From Verrucosispora sp. NA02020 (GTDB taxonomy: Bacteria > Actinomycetota > Actinomycetes > Mycobacteriales > Micromonosporaceae): a stretch of DNA of 64,000 nucleotides. The position numbers and the translations under genes were made by a program. The notes below the pieces were generated by a model. It was not told the DNA's origin. It worked only from the letters and a program-made list of their open reading frames with translations, and searched no databases. This document shows, in pieces, positions 34,447 to 44,732 of the stretch (position 1 is the first letter of the stretch; each line of letters begins with the position of its first letter). The stretch is taken from NCBI RefSeq assembly GCF_013364215.1, contig NZ_CP054923.1:3844001-3908000 (forward strand). The letters are read 5' to 3'.

Positions 34447-34977
34447 GTGGCTGACGACGCGGAACGGGTGGCGGCGTCGTTGGCGGTCCGGCTCGACGCG
34501 GTCACCTTCACCGACCTGACCGTCGACCAGGTCACCGCCCGGCTGATCGACGAGGTCGTGCGCTGGGCGGGGGAGCGGGGCTGGCGGGTCTATCGGCGCG
34601 CGCCCAGCGTGGTGCCGTTGCCGCCGCCGATGTCGGACCGGCAGTCGGTCCTGGACGTGGCATGTGCCCGACCGGACGGGCCACCGGTCGTCGTCGAGGT
34701 CGACCACGGCACCCGGCGGCGGACCTGGGACAAGCTGATCGCCGAGGCCGACGCGGGACGCGTACCGCTGTGGGTGCGGTGGGGTGCCGGCCGGTTCACC
34801 GCGCCGCCGCCGCCGATCCTGATGGTGACCTGCGAGGTGTCCGGGCGGACGGACCCGGCCGGCGCACGGCTGCACACTCGGCTGCCACGCGCCGACATGC
34901 AGCCACCGGCGCACTCCGCCGGGCGGGTCGGCGAGGCGTCCCCCGTCGAGCTGCCGCTCCCGCCGTCCGGTTCCTGA
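34447..34977 (+). CDS. Conserved hypothetical protein, possible endonuclease-like fold
   Basis: 176 residues from GTG 34447. TACCCT at 34435-34440, six bases before the start and without a Shine-Dalgarno, suggests a leaderless transcript. The core SVLDVACARPDGPPVVVEVDHGTRRRTWDKLIAEADAGRVPLWVRWG has an Asp, a strand with ExD and a downstream Lys, reminiscent of restriction-endonuclease-like folds, but the usual ExK Lys is Asp. The C-terminal 50 residues are Pro-rich and probably disordered. I cannot assign a role. It ends 3 bases before the stop of the convergent LysR gene. Confidence 0.6.
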   Translation: MADDAERVAASLAVRLDAVTFTDLTVDQVTARLIDEVVRWAGERGWRVYRRAPSVVPLPPPMSDRQSVLDVACARPDGPPVVVEVDHGTRRRTWDKLIAEADAGRVPLWVRWGAGRFTAPPPPILMVTCEVSGRTDPAGARLHTRLPRADMQPPAHSAGRVGEASPVELPLPPSGS

Positions 34978-34980
34978 GGG

Positions 34981-35859
34981 CTATCCGGTCTCCGCTGCGG
35001 GCCGGATCGGGCGGTACGCCTCACAGGCCAGGGTGACCAGCTCGGTGAGGTGGGCCGGCGGGTCGTCCTTCCACCAGGCCAACCAGACCGGGATCGGCGG
35101 GGTGTCGCGGACGGCCCGGTATGCCACCCCGGGGCGGGGATTCTGGTGGGCGGTGGCCTCCGAGGTGATGCCGACCGCCTGACCGGCCGCGATCAGCGTG
35201 AGCCACTCGTCGACGCTGTGCGTGGTGCGGATGGTGCCCGGTGCCGCGCCCGACGGGAACAAGGCGGGGGTGGTGGTGCCGGTGCGGCTGTCGATGGCGA
35301 CCGGATACCGGATCAGGTCGGCGAGGCGTACCGACCGCCGTCGGGCCAGCGGGTTGTCGGTGGCCACGGCGGCGTAGCGGGACTCCACCCCGAGCAGGGC
35401 GCTGTCGAAGCGGGGGTCGGTGAGCTGGCGGCGGACCACGGCGACGTCGGCGTTGCCCTCGCTGAGCCCGGCGGTCGGCGTGTTGCAGTGCACGAACACC
35501 AGCGGCACCTGCGGGTGGGCGGCGGCCCAGACGCGTTGCAGGCGACGGGTGTGCTTGCCCAACGCCGCCCAGGCGTAGCCGAGGCGCAGCTCGGCGCGGG
35601 ACTCCTCGACGATCCGGTGCAGGTGGGCGACGTCGTCGAGGACCCGACGCGCGGCGGCGAGGACGCGGGTGCCGGTGCCGGTGAGCGAGACGTGCCGGGT
35701 GGTCCGCTGGAGCAGCCGGGCGCCGAGCGTGGCCTCCAGCGCGCCGATCGACCGGGAGACCGCCGCCTGGGAGACGCCCAGGACCGCCGCCGCGTCGGTG
35801 AACGTGCCGGCGTCGACCACCGCGACCAGCGTACGGAGTTGGCGGAGCTGCACATCCAT
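34981..35859 (-). CDS. LysR-family transcriptional regulator
   Basis: 292 residues from ATG 35859. The N-terminal winged HTH is typical (LRQLRTLVAVVDAGTFTDAAAVLGVSQAAVSRSIGALEATLGARLLQRT), and the C-terminal effector domain has the usual two-lobe pattern (LRLGYAWAALGKHT, VPLVFVHCNTPTAGLSEGNADVAVVR). The gene is divergent from an EamA transporter across 68 bases, which is the usual sign that it controls that transporter and itself. TATACG seven to eight bases upstream of its ATG points to a leaderless start. Confidence 0.9.
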   Translation of the reverse strand: MDVQLRQLRTLVAVVDAGTFTDAAAVLGVSQAAVSRSIGALEATLGARLLQRTTRHVSLTGTGTRVLAAARRVLDDVAHLHRIVEESRAELRLGYAWAALGKHTRRLQRVWAAAHPQVPLVFVHCNTPTAGLSEGNADVAVVRRQLTDPRFDSALLGVESRYAAVATDNPLARRRSVRLADLIRYPVAIDSRTGTTTPALFPSGAAPGTIRTTHSVDEWLTLIAAGQAVGITSEATAHQNPRPGVAYRAVRDTPPIPVWLAWWKDDPPAHLTELVTLACEAYRPIRPAAETG

Positions 35860-35927
35860 ACGCTCAGCGTATAGGTGACACGGTCCATGCATTTCCGGTA
35901 TCAGTCGGTGCGCTCGACACTGACCTC
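35860..35927. promoter_or_regulatory. Divergent LysR/EamA promoter region
   Basis: 68 bases holding both promoters. On the minus strand TATACG lies just before the LysR ATG; on the plus strand GACACT lies 6 bases before the EamA ATG. Neither gene has a Shine-Dalgarno, so both are probably leaderless. ATGCAT near 35887 is a possible LysR-site centre. Confidence 0.5.
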
Positions 35928-36827
35928 ATGACGGTGCGGACAGTGGAGCGCGACGACGTCACCCCGAGCGACGGTCGGGTGGCCGGTGTCGGCCGAGGGC
36001 CGCTGCTGCGCGGGATCGTCACGATGACCGGCAGCGCGGCGAGCAACCAGGTCGGGGCGGCCCTGGGAGCGCACGCCTTCGGTGCAATCGGGCCCGCCGG
36101 GGTGGTGGCCGTCCGGCAACTCGTCGCGGCGGCGGTGCTCCTGCCGACCGTACGCCCCGACCTGCGTCGCTTCACCTGGGCGCAGTGGTGGCCGACCCTG
36201 CTGCTCGGGCTGGTCTTCGCCACGATGAACCTCAGCCTCTACAGCGCGGTCGACCGCATCGGTCTCGGCCTGGCCGTCACCCTGGAGTTCCTCGGCCCGC
36301 TCGCGGTCGCGCTGGTCGCCTCCCGGACCCGCCGCGACCTGCTCTGCGCGGCCGGCGCCTGCCTCGGTGTCTACGTGCTGGTCCTGCCGGGCCCGGCCAG
36401 CGACCTCGTCGGGGTGGCACTGGGGCTGCTCGCGGCGGCGTGCTGGGCGTCGTACATCCTGCTCAACCGGCTCGTCGGGGCCCGGCTGCCGGGGTTGCAG
36501 GCCCCGGCCGCGGCGAGCCTGGTCTCCGCGCTGCTCGCCCTGCCGGTCGCGGTCACCCTGCTGGCCCAGGGACGCCTGGCCGGCACCGCGCTGCTGTTCG
36601 CCGTCGCCGCCGGTGTCCTCGCCTCGGTGGTGCCGTACGCCGCCGACCTCGTCGCGCTGCGCACCGTGCCGGCCCGGTTCTTCGGCGTCTTCATGAGCAT
36701 CCACCCGGTGCTGGCCGCGCTCGCCGGTCTCGTGCTGCTCGGTCAGGTGCTCCGACCGCACGAGTGGCTCGGCATCGCCATGGTCGTGACGGCCAACGCG
36801 GTGGCCGTCCGGTCCGCCACCGCCTGA
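35928..36827 (+). CDS. EamA/RhtA-type drug-metabolite exporter
   Basis: 299 residues. About ten TM helices in two EamA repeats (about 28-155 and 165-298). Typical sequences are LEFLGPLAVALVASR after helix 4 and FFGVFMSIHPVLAALAGLVLLGQVLRPHEWLGIAMVVTANA in the last two helices, as in RhtA (Thr/homoserine exporter). Substrate is not readable. It is divergent from the LysR gene that probably regulates it. Confidence 0.88.
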   Translation: MTVRTVERDDVTPSDGRVAGVGRGPLLRGIVTMTGSAASNQVGAALGAHAFGAIGPAGVVAVRQLVAAAVLLPTVRPDLRRFTWAQWWPTLLLGLVFATMNLSLYSAVDRIGLGLAVTLEFLGPLAVALVASRTRRDLLCAAGACLGVYVLVLPGPASDLVGVALGLLAAACWASYILLNRLVGARLPGLQAPAAASLVSALLALPVAVTLLAQGRLAGTALLFAVAAGVLASVVPYAADLVALRTVPARFFGVFMSIHPVLAALAGLVLLGQVLRPHEWLGIAMVVTANAVAVRSATA

Positions 36828-36926
36828 TCCGCCACGAGCCGGTCTCGCTTCCGCCGATCGGCGTTGCCCGCACGGTGTTCCTGGAAGGGTCGACGGTGCG
36901 GGCAGCGGGCGCGAGGCGGAGGCACG

Positions 36927-39071
36927 GTGGGCAGGTCGGGGCAGGACCCGGAGCAGGAGGCGGGGTCGGCGACCTTCAGCCCCTCGGCGGAACTGCCGCC
37001 GCCGTCCCCGGCCGACCTCGACGTGCTGCGGCGGGTCGGCGCGCGGTGGCGGGTCGACGACACCGTACGGGCGCTGCCGGTGGACCCGCAGGCGGACGAG
37101 GTGCGGACCGCGACGGGTACGGGCCGACACAGTGTGCTGTTCGTGCCGGACGAGGCGGGTCGGCTGACCGCCACCCCCACCGTCGAACGGCAGGACACCG
37201 TCGAGGGGCGGGCGCTCGGCGGTCTGCGTCGACTCCTGCTCGGGCCGCCGCTGACCAGCGGGGCGATCCTGCGCGAGCGGATGCCGAAGTTCCTCGCGCT
37301 GCCGGTGCTCGCCTCCGACCTGCTCTCCTCGGTCGCGTACGGGCCGGAGGCGATGTTGACCGTGCTGGTCCTCGCCGGCAGCGGCGCCCTGGGGCTGTCG
37401 TTGCCGATCGCGGCGGGACTGGTGGTGCTGATGCTCGCGGTCGGCACGTCGTACCGGCAGACCGTGTACGCGTACCCGCACGGCGCCGGGTCGTACCTGG
37501 TGGCCAGCGACACCCTGGGGCCCCGCGCGGGCCTGGGCGCGGCGGCCGGTCTCGTCCTCGACTACGTGCTCACGGTCGCGGTGTCGGTGTCGGCCGGGAC
37601 CGCCGCGATCACCTCGGCGCTGCCCGCGCTCGCGCCGTACCGGGTACCGTTCGCGCTGGCCGTCATCGGGCTGCTGCTGACCGGCAACCTGCGCGGCATC
37701 CGGGTCGCCGGCAACGTGTTCGCCGCACCGACCTACTTCTTCCTGGTCGCCGTGCTCGGGCTGATCGTCGTCGGGCTGGTGCGGGCCGCCGCCGACGGGT
37801 TCACCGTCGCCGCCCCACCGCCGACGCCGGCCGTGGAGGGGCTCGGGCTGCTCCTGGTGCTGCGCGCCTTCGCCTCCGGCGCGACGTCGATGACCGGCAT
37901 CGAGGCGGTCTCCAACGCGGTGCCGGTCTTCCGGCCCACCGAGTGGCGCAACGCCCGTACGGTGCTGACCTGGATGGTCGGCATCCTGATCGTGATCTTC
38001 GTCGGCCTGGTGGTGCTGTTCCACCTCAACGGCCTGGTGCCCACTGCCGACCAGACGCTGCTGTCCCAACTGGCCCGGCACACCTTCCCCACCGGGCCCT
38101 GGTACGCACTCGTGCAGGCCGCCACCGCCCTCGTGCTGCTGCTGGCCGCGAACACCGCCTTCAACGACCTGCCGCGCCTGCTGTACTTCATGGCCCGCGA
38201 CAGCTACGTGCCCCGCCGCTTCCTGCACCTGGGGGACCGGCTGGCGTTGAGCAACGGGCTGATCGTGCTCGCGGTCGCCGCCGCGGTGCTGCTGGTCGCG
38301 TTCGGCGGTCGGACCCACTCGCTGATCCCGCTGTACGCGGTCGGTGTCTTTCTCGCCTTCACGCTCTCCCAGACCGGGATGGTCCGCCACTGGCGGCGGC
38401 ACCGCGAACGGGGCTGGCGGCGGCGCGCCACCATCAACGGCACCGGCGCGGCACTGTCGGCGCTGGTCCTGGTGACCGCCGCGGTCACGAAGTTCACCGA
38501 GGGCGCCTGGGTGGTGGTGCTCGCCGTACCGCTGCTGATCCACCTGTTCCGCCGGGTCCGCCGCCACTACGACCAGGTTCAGCAGGCCCTCGGCCTGCAC
38601 GCGGTGGCGCGGACCGACGACGCGGGCCCGGCCGGGGACGAACCACCGCCGATCGTCCCGCAGCAGGTCCGGCACCTGTTCCTGGTCCCGGTGGCCCGGC
38701 TCAACCAGGCGACACTGCGCACCCTCGCCTACGTCGGCTCGCTCGGCCAACCGGCGCTCGCCCTGCACGTCAGCCCGGAGCGGACCGAGGCGGACCGGTT
38801 CCGCGCGCAGTGGGCCACCTGGGGCGACCACGTCCCGCTGGAGACGATCCTGTCACCGCACCGCGTGATCATCACGCCGCTGGCCGGGTACGTCAGCGCG
38901 CTGCGGCACAGCCGTCCCGACCTGACCCTCACCGTGGTGGTGCCCGACGTGATCGTCGAGCACCCCTGGCAGCGGCTGCTGCACTACCGCACCGAGCAGC
39001 GGCTGCGCCGGACCCTGCGACGGCACCCCGGCATCGTGGTGACCAGCATGCCCACCCACCTGAGCCGCTGA
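36927..39071 (+). CDS. APC-superfamily permease with cytosolic C-terminal domain (KimA-like)
   Basis: 714 residues. GTG 36927 has GGCGGAGG upstream. After a polar N-terminus of about 110 residues come twelve TM helices (about 125-535; FLALPVLASDLLSSVAYGPEAMLTVLVLAG, ASGATSMTGIEAVSNAVPVF, NDLPRLLYFMARDSYVPRRF) and a soluble domain of about 165 residues (VRHLFLVPVARLNQATLRTLAYVGSLG...VPDVIVEHPWQRLLHYRTEQRLRRTL). That layout matches KimA-type potassium importers and their actinobacterial relatives, usually annotated as amino acid permeases. KimA is controlled by c-di-AMP in Bacillus; I see no ydaO-type riboswitch upstream here. The extended N-terminus is unusual. Confidence 0.82.
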   Translation: MGRSGQDPEQEAGSATFSPSAELPPPSPADLDVLRRVGARWRVDDTVRALPVDPQADEVRTATGTGRHSVLFVPDEAGRLTATPTVERQDTVEGRALGGLRRLLLGPPLTSGAILRERMPKFLALPVLASDLLSSVAYGPEAMLTVLVLAGSGALGLSLPIAAGLVVLMLAVGTSYRQTVYAYPHGAGSYLVASDTLGPRAGLGAAAGLVLDYVLTVAVSVSAGTAAITSALPALAPYRVPFALAVIGLLLTGNLRGIRVAGNVFAAPTYFFLVAVLGLIVVGLVRAAADGFTVAAPPPTPAVEGLGLLLVLRAFASGATSMTGIEAVSNAVPVFRPTEWRNARTVLTWMVGILIVIFVGLVVLFHLNGLVPTADQTLLSQLARHTFPTGPWYALVQAATALVLLLAANTAFNDLPRLLYFMARDSYVPRRFLHLGDRLALSNGLIVLAVAAAVLLVAFGGRTHSLIPLYAVGVFLAFTLSQTGMVRHWRRHRERGWRRRATINGTGAALSALVLVTAAVTKFTEGAWVVVLAVPLLIHLFRRVRRHYDQVQQALGLHAVARTDDAGPAGDEPPPIVPQQVRHLFLVPVARLNQATLRTLAYVGSLGQPALALHVSPERTEADRFRAQWATWGDHVPLETILSPHRVIITPLAGYVSALRHSRPDLTLTVVVPDVIVEHPWQRLLHYRTEQRLRRTLRRHPGIVVTSMPTHLSR

Positions 39072-39082
39072 GCTACCGGCGA

Positions 39083-41473
<2,391 letters not shown>

Positions 41474-41501
41474 CGTCTCTCCCTCGGTCTCACCGGCCGT
41501 C

Positions 41502-41560
41502 GGCCGTCGTGCATCCCTGTCCAGGCCGTCGTGCATCCCACCCCGGCCGTCGTGCGTCGG
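41502..41560. repeat. Short tandem repeat GGCCGTCGTGCATCCC, three units
   Basis: Units start at 41502, 41524 and 41545 with a period of 21-22 bases; the third is degenerate (GTGCGTCGG). It lies between the UvrA-like start and the VOC stop, in the leader region of the UvrA-like gene. Confidence 0.6.
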
Positions 41561-41580
41561 CGCGCGGGGCGGACGGCGGC

Positions 41581-41991
41581 TCAGGCGATCTGCTGGATGC
41601 GGATCAGGTTGCCGGCGGGGTCGCGGACGGCGCAGTCGCGGATCCCGTACGGCTGGTCGGTCGGCTCCTGCACGACGTCGGTGTCGCCGGCCTGCAACTG
41701 CTCGAACGTGGCGTCGACGTCCCTGGTCGCCAGCACGATGCCGGCATACGTGCCCTTCGCCATCATCTCGGCGATGGTGCGACGCTCGTCCTCGGTGACG
41801 CCCGGGTCGGCGGTCGGCGGGTGCAGGACGATGGAGGTGCCGGGCTGGTCGGGTGGACCGACCGTGATCCAGCGCATCCCGCCGTACCCGACGTCGTTGC
41901 GGACCTCGAAGCCGAGCGCGTCCCGATAGAAACGCACCGCGGCGTCCGGGTCGGTCTGCGGAAGGAAACTCGCGTGAATGGTGACGTCCAT
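41581..41991 (-). CDS. VOC-family (glyoxalase/bleomycin-resistance-like) protein
   Basis: 136 residues from ATG 41991. Two beta-alpha-beta-beta-beta units are visible: TIHASFLPQTDPDAAVRFYRDALGFEVRNDVGYGGMRWITVG and GTYAGIVLATRDVDATFEQLQAGDTDVVQEPTDQPYGIRDCAVRDPAGNLIRI. Metal-ligand positions typical of the fold (His near the start, Glu at the end) are only partly kept. Such proteins are drug binders, lyases or dioxygenases; the substrate is unknown. It starts 5 bases after the AraC gene stop, so the two form an operon. Confidence 0.85.
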   Translation of the reverse strand: MDVTIHASFLPQTDPDAAVRFYRDALGFEVRNDVGYGGMRWITVGPPDQPGTSIVLHPPTADPGVTEDERRTIAEMMAKGTYAGIVLATRDVDATFEQLQAGDTDVVQEPTDQPYGIRDCAVRDPAGNLIRIQQIA

Positions 41992-41996
41992 GCCGG

Positions 41997-42446
41997 TCAC
42001 GTTAGTTGCGGCTGCCTGACCTGTGCTTCTCGATTCCTGATCGGTCTGGTCACCTGCTTCGACAGGCAGGCCGGGATGCCCGCCGTCGCCTGGGCGGCCT
42101 GCCGACGGTAGACACTCGGCGGCACACCGACCAACTCGGTGAAGCGGGTGCTGAAGGTGCCCAACGAGGCGCACCCGACCGCGAAACAGACATCGGTGAC
42201 GCTGAGGTCGCCGCGCCGCAGCAACGCCATGGCGCGTTCGATGCGGCGGGTCATCAGATAGCCGTACGGTGATTCGCCGTAGGCGAGGCGGAACTGGCGG
42301 CTGAGGTGCCCGGCGGACATGTTCGCCCCCCGGGCGAGCGCCTCGACGTCGAGCGGCTGGGCGTACTCGCGGTCGATCCGGTCCCGGACGCGGCGCAGTC
42401 GCGCGAGATCACGCAGGTGGGCCGCTTCGGCGGGGCTGCTGGTCAC
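41997..42446 (-). CDS. Short AraC-family regulator (DNA-binding domain only)
   Basis: 149 residues from GTG 42446. It consists almost entirely of the two-HTH AraC domain (RIDREYAQPLDVEALARGANMSAGHLSRQFRLAYGESPYGYLMTRRIERAMALLRRGDLSVTDVCFAVGCASLGTFSTRFTELVGVPPSVYRR). There is no sensor domain, like the short MarA/SoxS-type or the many actinobacterial AraC-VOC operon regulators. It probably controls the VOC gene directly downstream (5-base gap) and perhaps the divergent VOC gene at 42588. Confidence 0.9.
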   Translation of the reverse strand: MTSSPAEAAHLRDLARLRRVRDRIDREYAQPLDVEALARGANMSAGHLSRQFRLAYGESPYGYLMTRRIERAMALLRRGDLSVTDVCFAVGCASLGTFSTRFTELVGVPPSVYRRQAAQATAGIPACLSKQVTRPIRNREAQVRQPQLT

Positions 42447-42587
42447 CCGCCGAATGGTGCCACGTCCCACCGACGTTGCCCAGCACCGACGGCGTCGCGA
42501 GCGCCCGCACCCACGGTGTCGGGCCGCCGGTATGGTCGGGCGGGTGTCGCGGCCTGCCGTGTCGCGCCGGAGCGGAGGGGGACGATC

Positions 42588-43085
42588 GTGACGGGTCCGG
42601 GTGCGGTGCCACCGGTACGCCAGTTGCGGCTGGTGGTCGAGGCCGAGGACTACGAGGCGGCGGTCCGGTTCTACCGTGACGTGCTGGGCCTGCCCGAGCA
42701 GGCGGCCTACTCCGGCGGCGACGGCGCCGAGGTGGTGATCCTGGACGCCGGCCGTGCCACGCTGGAGATCGCCAACCCGGCGCAGAAGCGGATGATCGAC
42801 GACGTCGAGGTGGGCCGCCAGGTCGCACCGCGCATCCGGGTCGCGTTCGAGGTCGACGACGCGCGGGCCACCACGGACCGGTTGGTCGACGGCGGCGCCG
42901 CCGAGGTGGCCCCGCCGACGCGTACGCCCTGGCAGTCGGTCAACGCCCGCCTCGACGCGCCCGCCGACCTGCACATCACCGTCTTCGAGGAGTTGCGCAC
43001 CCTCGACGAGCGCGTCGCGCTCGACGGTTTCGGCACCGACGGCGGCCCGGCACCGGTCGCGGACGGCCCGCCACCGACCCACTGA
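42588..43085 (+). CDS. VOC-family protein
   Basis: 165 residues. GTG 42588 has GCGGAGGGG 7 bases upstream. VRQLRLVVEAEDYEAAVRFYRDVLGLPEQAAYSGGDGAEVVILDAGRATLEIANP and the second half (IRVAFEVDDARATTDRLVDGGAAEVAPPTRTPW) show the paired VOC fold. Not the same as its neighbour at 41581; sequence similarity between the two is low. It is divergent from the AraC gene (141-base gap). Substrate unknown. Confidence 0.85.
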   Translation: MTGPGAVPPVRQLRLVVEAEDYEAAVRFYRDVLGLPEQAAYSGGDGAEVVILDAGRATLEIANPAQKRMIDDVEVGRQVAPRIRVAFEVDDARATTDRLVDGGAAEVAPPTRTPWQSVNARLDAPADLHITVFEELRTLDERVALDGFGTDGGPAPVADGPPPTH

Positions 43086-43101
43086 CCCGCCGCTGGTCCG
43101 C

Positions 43102-43140
43102 CGGCCGCGCCACCGGCTCGTGGTGCCGGTGGCGCGGCCG
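43102..43140. terminator. Perfect 16-base-stem hairpin between convergent genes
   Basis: Arms 43102-43117 and 43125-43140 pair completely around a 7-base loop (TCGTGGT). It lies between the VOC stop (43085) and the stop of the minus-strand gene (43145) and can serve both. Confidence 0.8.
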
Positions 43141-43144
43141 TCCG

Positions 43145-44329
43145 TCAGAGGCTGCGGTTCGTCCAGCTCCAGTAGCTGCCGTTCCACCATCGGCTCCACA
43201 GGTTGCCGGCGGTGTCCCGCAGGAAGATCGCCGGCCGGGTGGAGTTCTGCGGCGCGAGCACCGCCGTGCCGGTCAGGGCGGGCCGGAACGGCGGACTCTG
43301 GTCACTCCAGTACCAGTTCGACCCGTCCCAGTAGTTGATCCACAGGCCGCCCCCGTCGGTGGCGAAGAAGGAGAACGGCGAGGTGCCGTTCACCGCGAGG
43401 GCACCGAGCGTGCCCGGGACCAGTTGCTCCGGCGGTGAACCCAGGTTGTGCCACTCCCACTGGGTACCGGTCCACCAGCGCAGCCAGGCGTTGTCGTCGC
43501 TGCCGGTGGCGAGCAGGTACGGCCGGGCGTCCGGCGCGACCTGCACCGCGCTGCGGGCACCGAACGGCGTACCCGCGTCGGTGAGCCAGACACCCGGCGG
43601 CTGGCCGAGGTCGACCCAGGGCGCGGCCGTGTCGTCGAAGCGGGTGGTCCAGAGCCGGCCGCCGTTGCCGACGGTGTAGACCTGCGGCGTGCCGTTCTCC
43701 AGCAGCACACCGACCGGGCCGGTGGCCGCGATGCCGTCGGGCGGCGAACTGATGTTCGTCCAGTTCCACACCGACCCGTTCCACCAGTTCACCCACACCG
43801 TCTCGTCGCCGTCGCTGCGGACGAAGAGGTACGGGCTGGTGTCGTTCACCGCGACGGCGGCGAAGCTCGGCCAGCTCACGAAGTTTGCCCCCGGCGGAGC
43901 GCCCTGGTTACGCCACTGCCAACTCGTCGCCGACCGCCACAGGCTCCAGACGTTCTGGTCGCTGCCGAGCACGAAGGCGTACGGGCGGCTGAAGCCGTCG
44001 ACGATGGTCACGCCGATCGCCATCCGCAGAGCGACCCCCGGTGGCGTGCCCATGTTCGACCAGTTCCACTGCTCGGACTGGTCCTGCCAGTTGATCCAGA
44101 GGTTGCCGTCGGTCCCGATGACGAAGACGTACGGATACCGGTCGCCCACCGCGACCGCGCCGACGATCTGCCGGGTCATCGGAGCTGTGTTCGCGGCGGC
44201 GGCGGCGGTGAGCTGTTGCGTGCCGGTGGCGACCGGTGCCGCCGTCACCGGTGTGGCCAGCGACGCGACCCCCAGCGCGATCGCGGTCGCGACGGCCGGG
44301 AACCGGCGCGTGATGGTGCTGACTCGCAT
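43145..44329 (-). CDS. Secreted beta-propeller lectin-like protein (PLL-like)
   Basis: 394 residues from ATG 44329 with GAGAGG upstream. Signal peptide about 1-31. The rest is six to seven repeats of about 50 residues with the pattern VGDRYPYVFVIGTDGNLWINWQDQSEQWNWSNMGTPPG, each with W-x-W and a closing N/D-G-PPG turn. This is the pattern of PLL-like/fucose-binding beta-propeller lectins. It should bind glycans outside the cell. It is divergent from the argS leader region. Confidence 0.82.
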   Translation of the reverse strand: MRVSTITRRFPAVATAIALGVASLATPVTAAPVATGTQQLTAAAAANTAPMTRQIVGAVAVGDRYPYVFVIGTDGNLWINWQDQSEQWNWSNMGTPPGVALRMAIGVTIVDGFSRPYAFVLGSDQNVWSLWRSATSWQWRNQGAPPGANFVSWPSFAAVAVNDTSPYLFVRSDGDETVWVNWWNGSVWNWTNISSPPDGIAATGPVGVLLENGTPQVYTVGNGGRLWTTRFDDTAAPWVDLGQPPGVWLTDAGTPFGARSAVQVAPDARPYLLATGSDDNAWLRWWTGTQWEWHNLGSPPEQLVPGTLGALAVNGTSPFSFFATDGGGLWINYWDGSNWYWSDQSPPFRPALTGTAVLAPQNSTRPAIFLRDTAGNLWSRWWNGSYWSWTNRSL

Positions 44330-44532
44330 GCTGTCCTCTCGTGGCAGGAGCACTCCCCGCAGGAGTATGAACGCCGCTCGTCTATCCGCAGTAGCCGGGA
44401 AGTCGACCGGATCGCTTTCCCGACAACGGTTTGGCGGTCCCGTCCACCAGATCGGGTGACGGGTCGAGCCCGGGTCGGCGTGACCGGTACGCCGGTCGCG
44501 GAGGAGCCCGGCGCGGGGATGACCGTCGCCGC

Positions 44533-44732
44533 GTACACTGGCCGGCATCTGGCCGCGATGCGCGGCCCTCGCGTGAGGCGGTGATGGACATGGTGCTGGT
44601 CACCGTCCGCCGCTCGCGCCTGCGACGACGATAGTCGTCCGCTTCTCCGCGCGTTCCTCCCGTCGTGCCCGCCTTCGTGCGTGCGCGCGACGTGTCTCGT
44701 GACGATCCTGCCCATCCCCACCGGGAGTCCCC
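44533..44732 (+). promoter_or_regulatory. Candidate arginine-responsive attenuator in front of argS
   Basis: TACACT (44533-44538) is a -10 candidate. The arginine-rich leader ORF follows at 44584-44634. The Arg codons CGACGACGA (44623-44631) can pair with TCGTC (44635-44639) or with CGTCGT (44661-44666), while the latter can pair with CGACG (44688-44692). These alternatives are mutually exclusive, as expected for ribosome-mediated attenuation. Pairing is by eye and not folded. Confidence 0.5.
44584..44634 (+). CDS. Arginine-rich leader peptide upstream of argS
   Basis: Sixteen codons: MDMVLVTVRRSRLRRR, then TAG. Six of the last eight residues are Arg (CGC CGC TCG CGC CTG CGA CGA CGA), including three consecutive CGA, a codon rare in high-GC actinomycetes. 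GAGG at 44575-44578 is 5 bases before the ATG. It lies 98 bases before the argS start, with no other gene between. The density of codons for the cognate amino acid of the downstream synthetase argues for a leader peptide sensing charged tRNA-Arg. Confidence 0.6.
   Translation: MDMVLVTVRRSRLRRR

Noticed and set aside
36828..36926. A possible c-di-AMP (ydaO-type) riboswitch upstream of the KimA-like permease
   Set aside because: The gap is only 99 bases, and I do not see the conserved ydaO core; no support.
35901..38831. A 976-codon open frame on the minus strand across the EamA and APC permease genes
   Set aside because: It is antisense to two clear membrane-protein genes, has no ribosome site, and its translation is Arg/Gly/Gln/Pro-rich shadow text typical of high-GC DNA.
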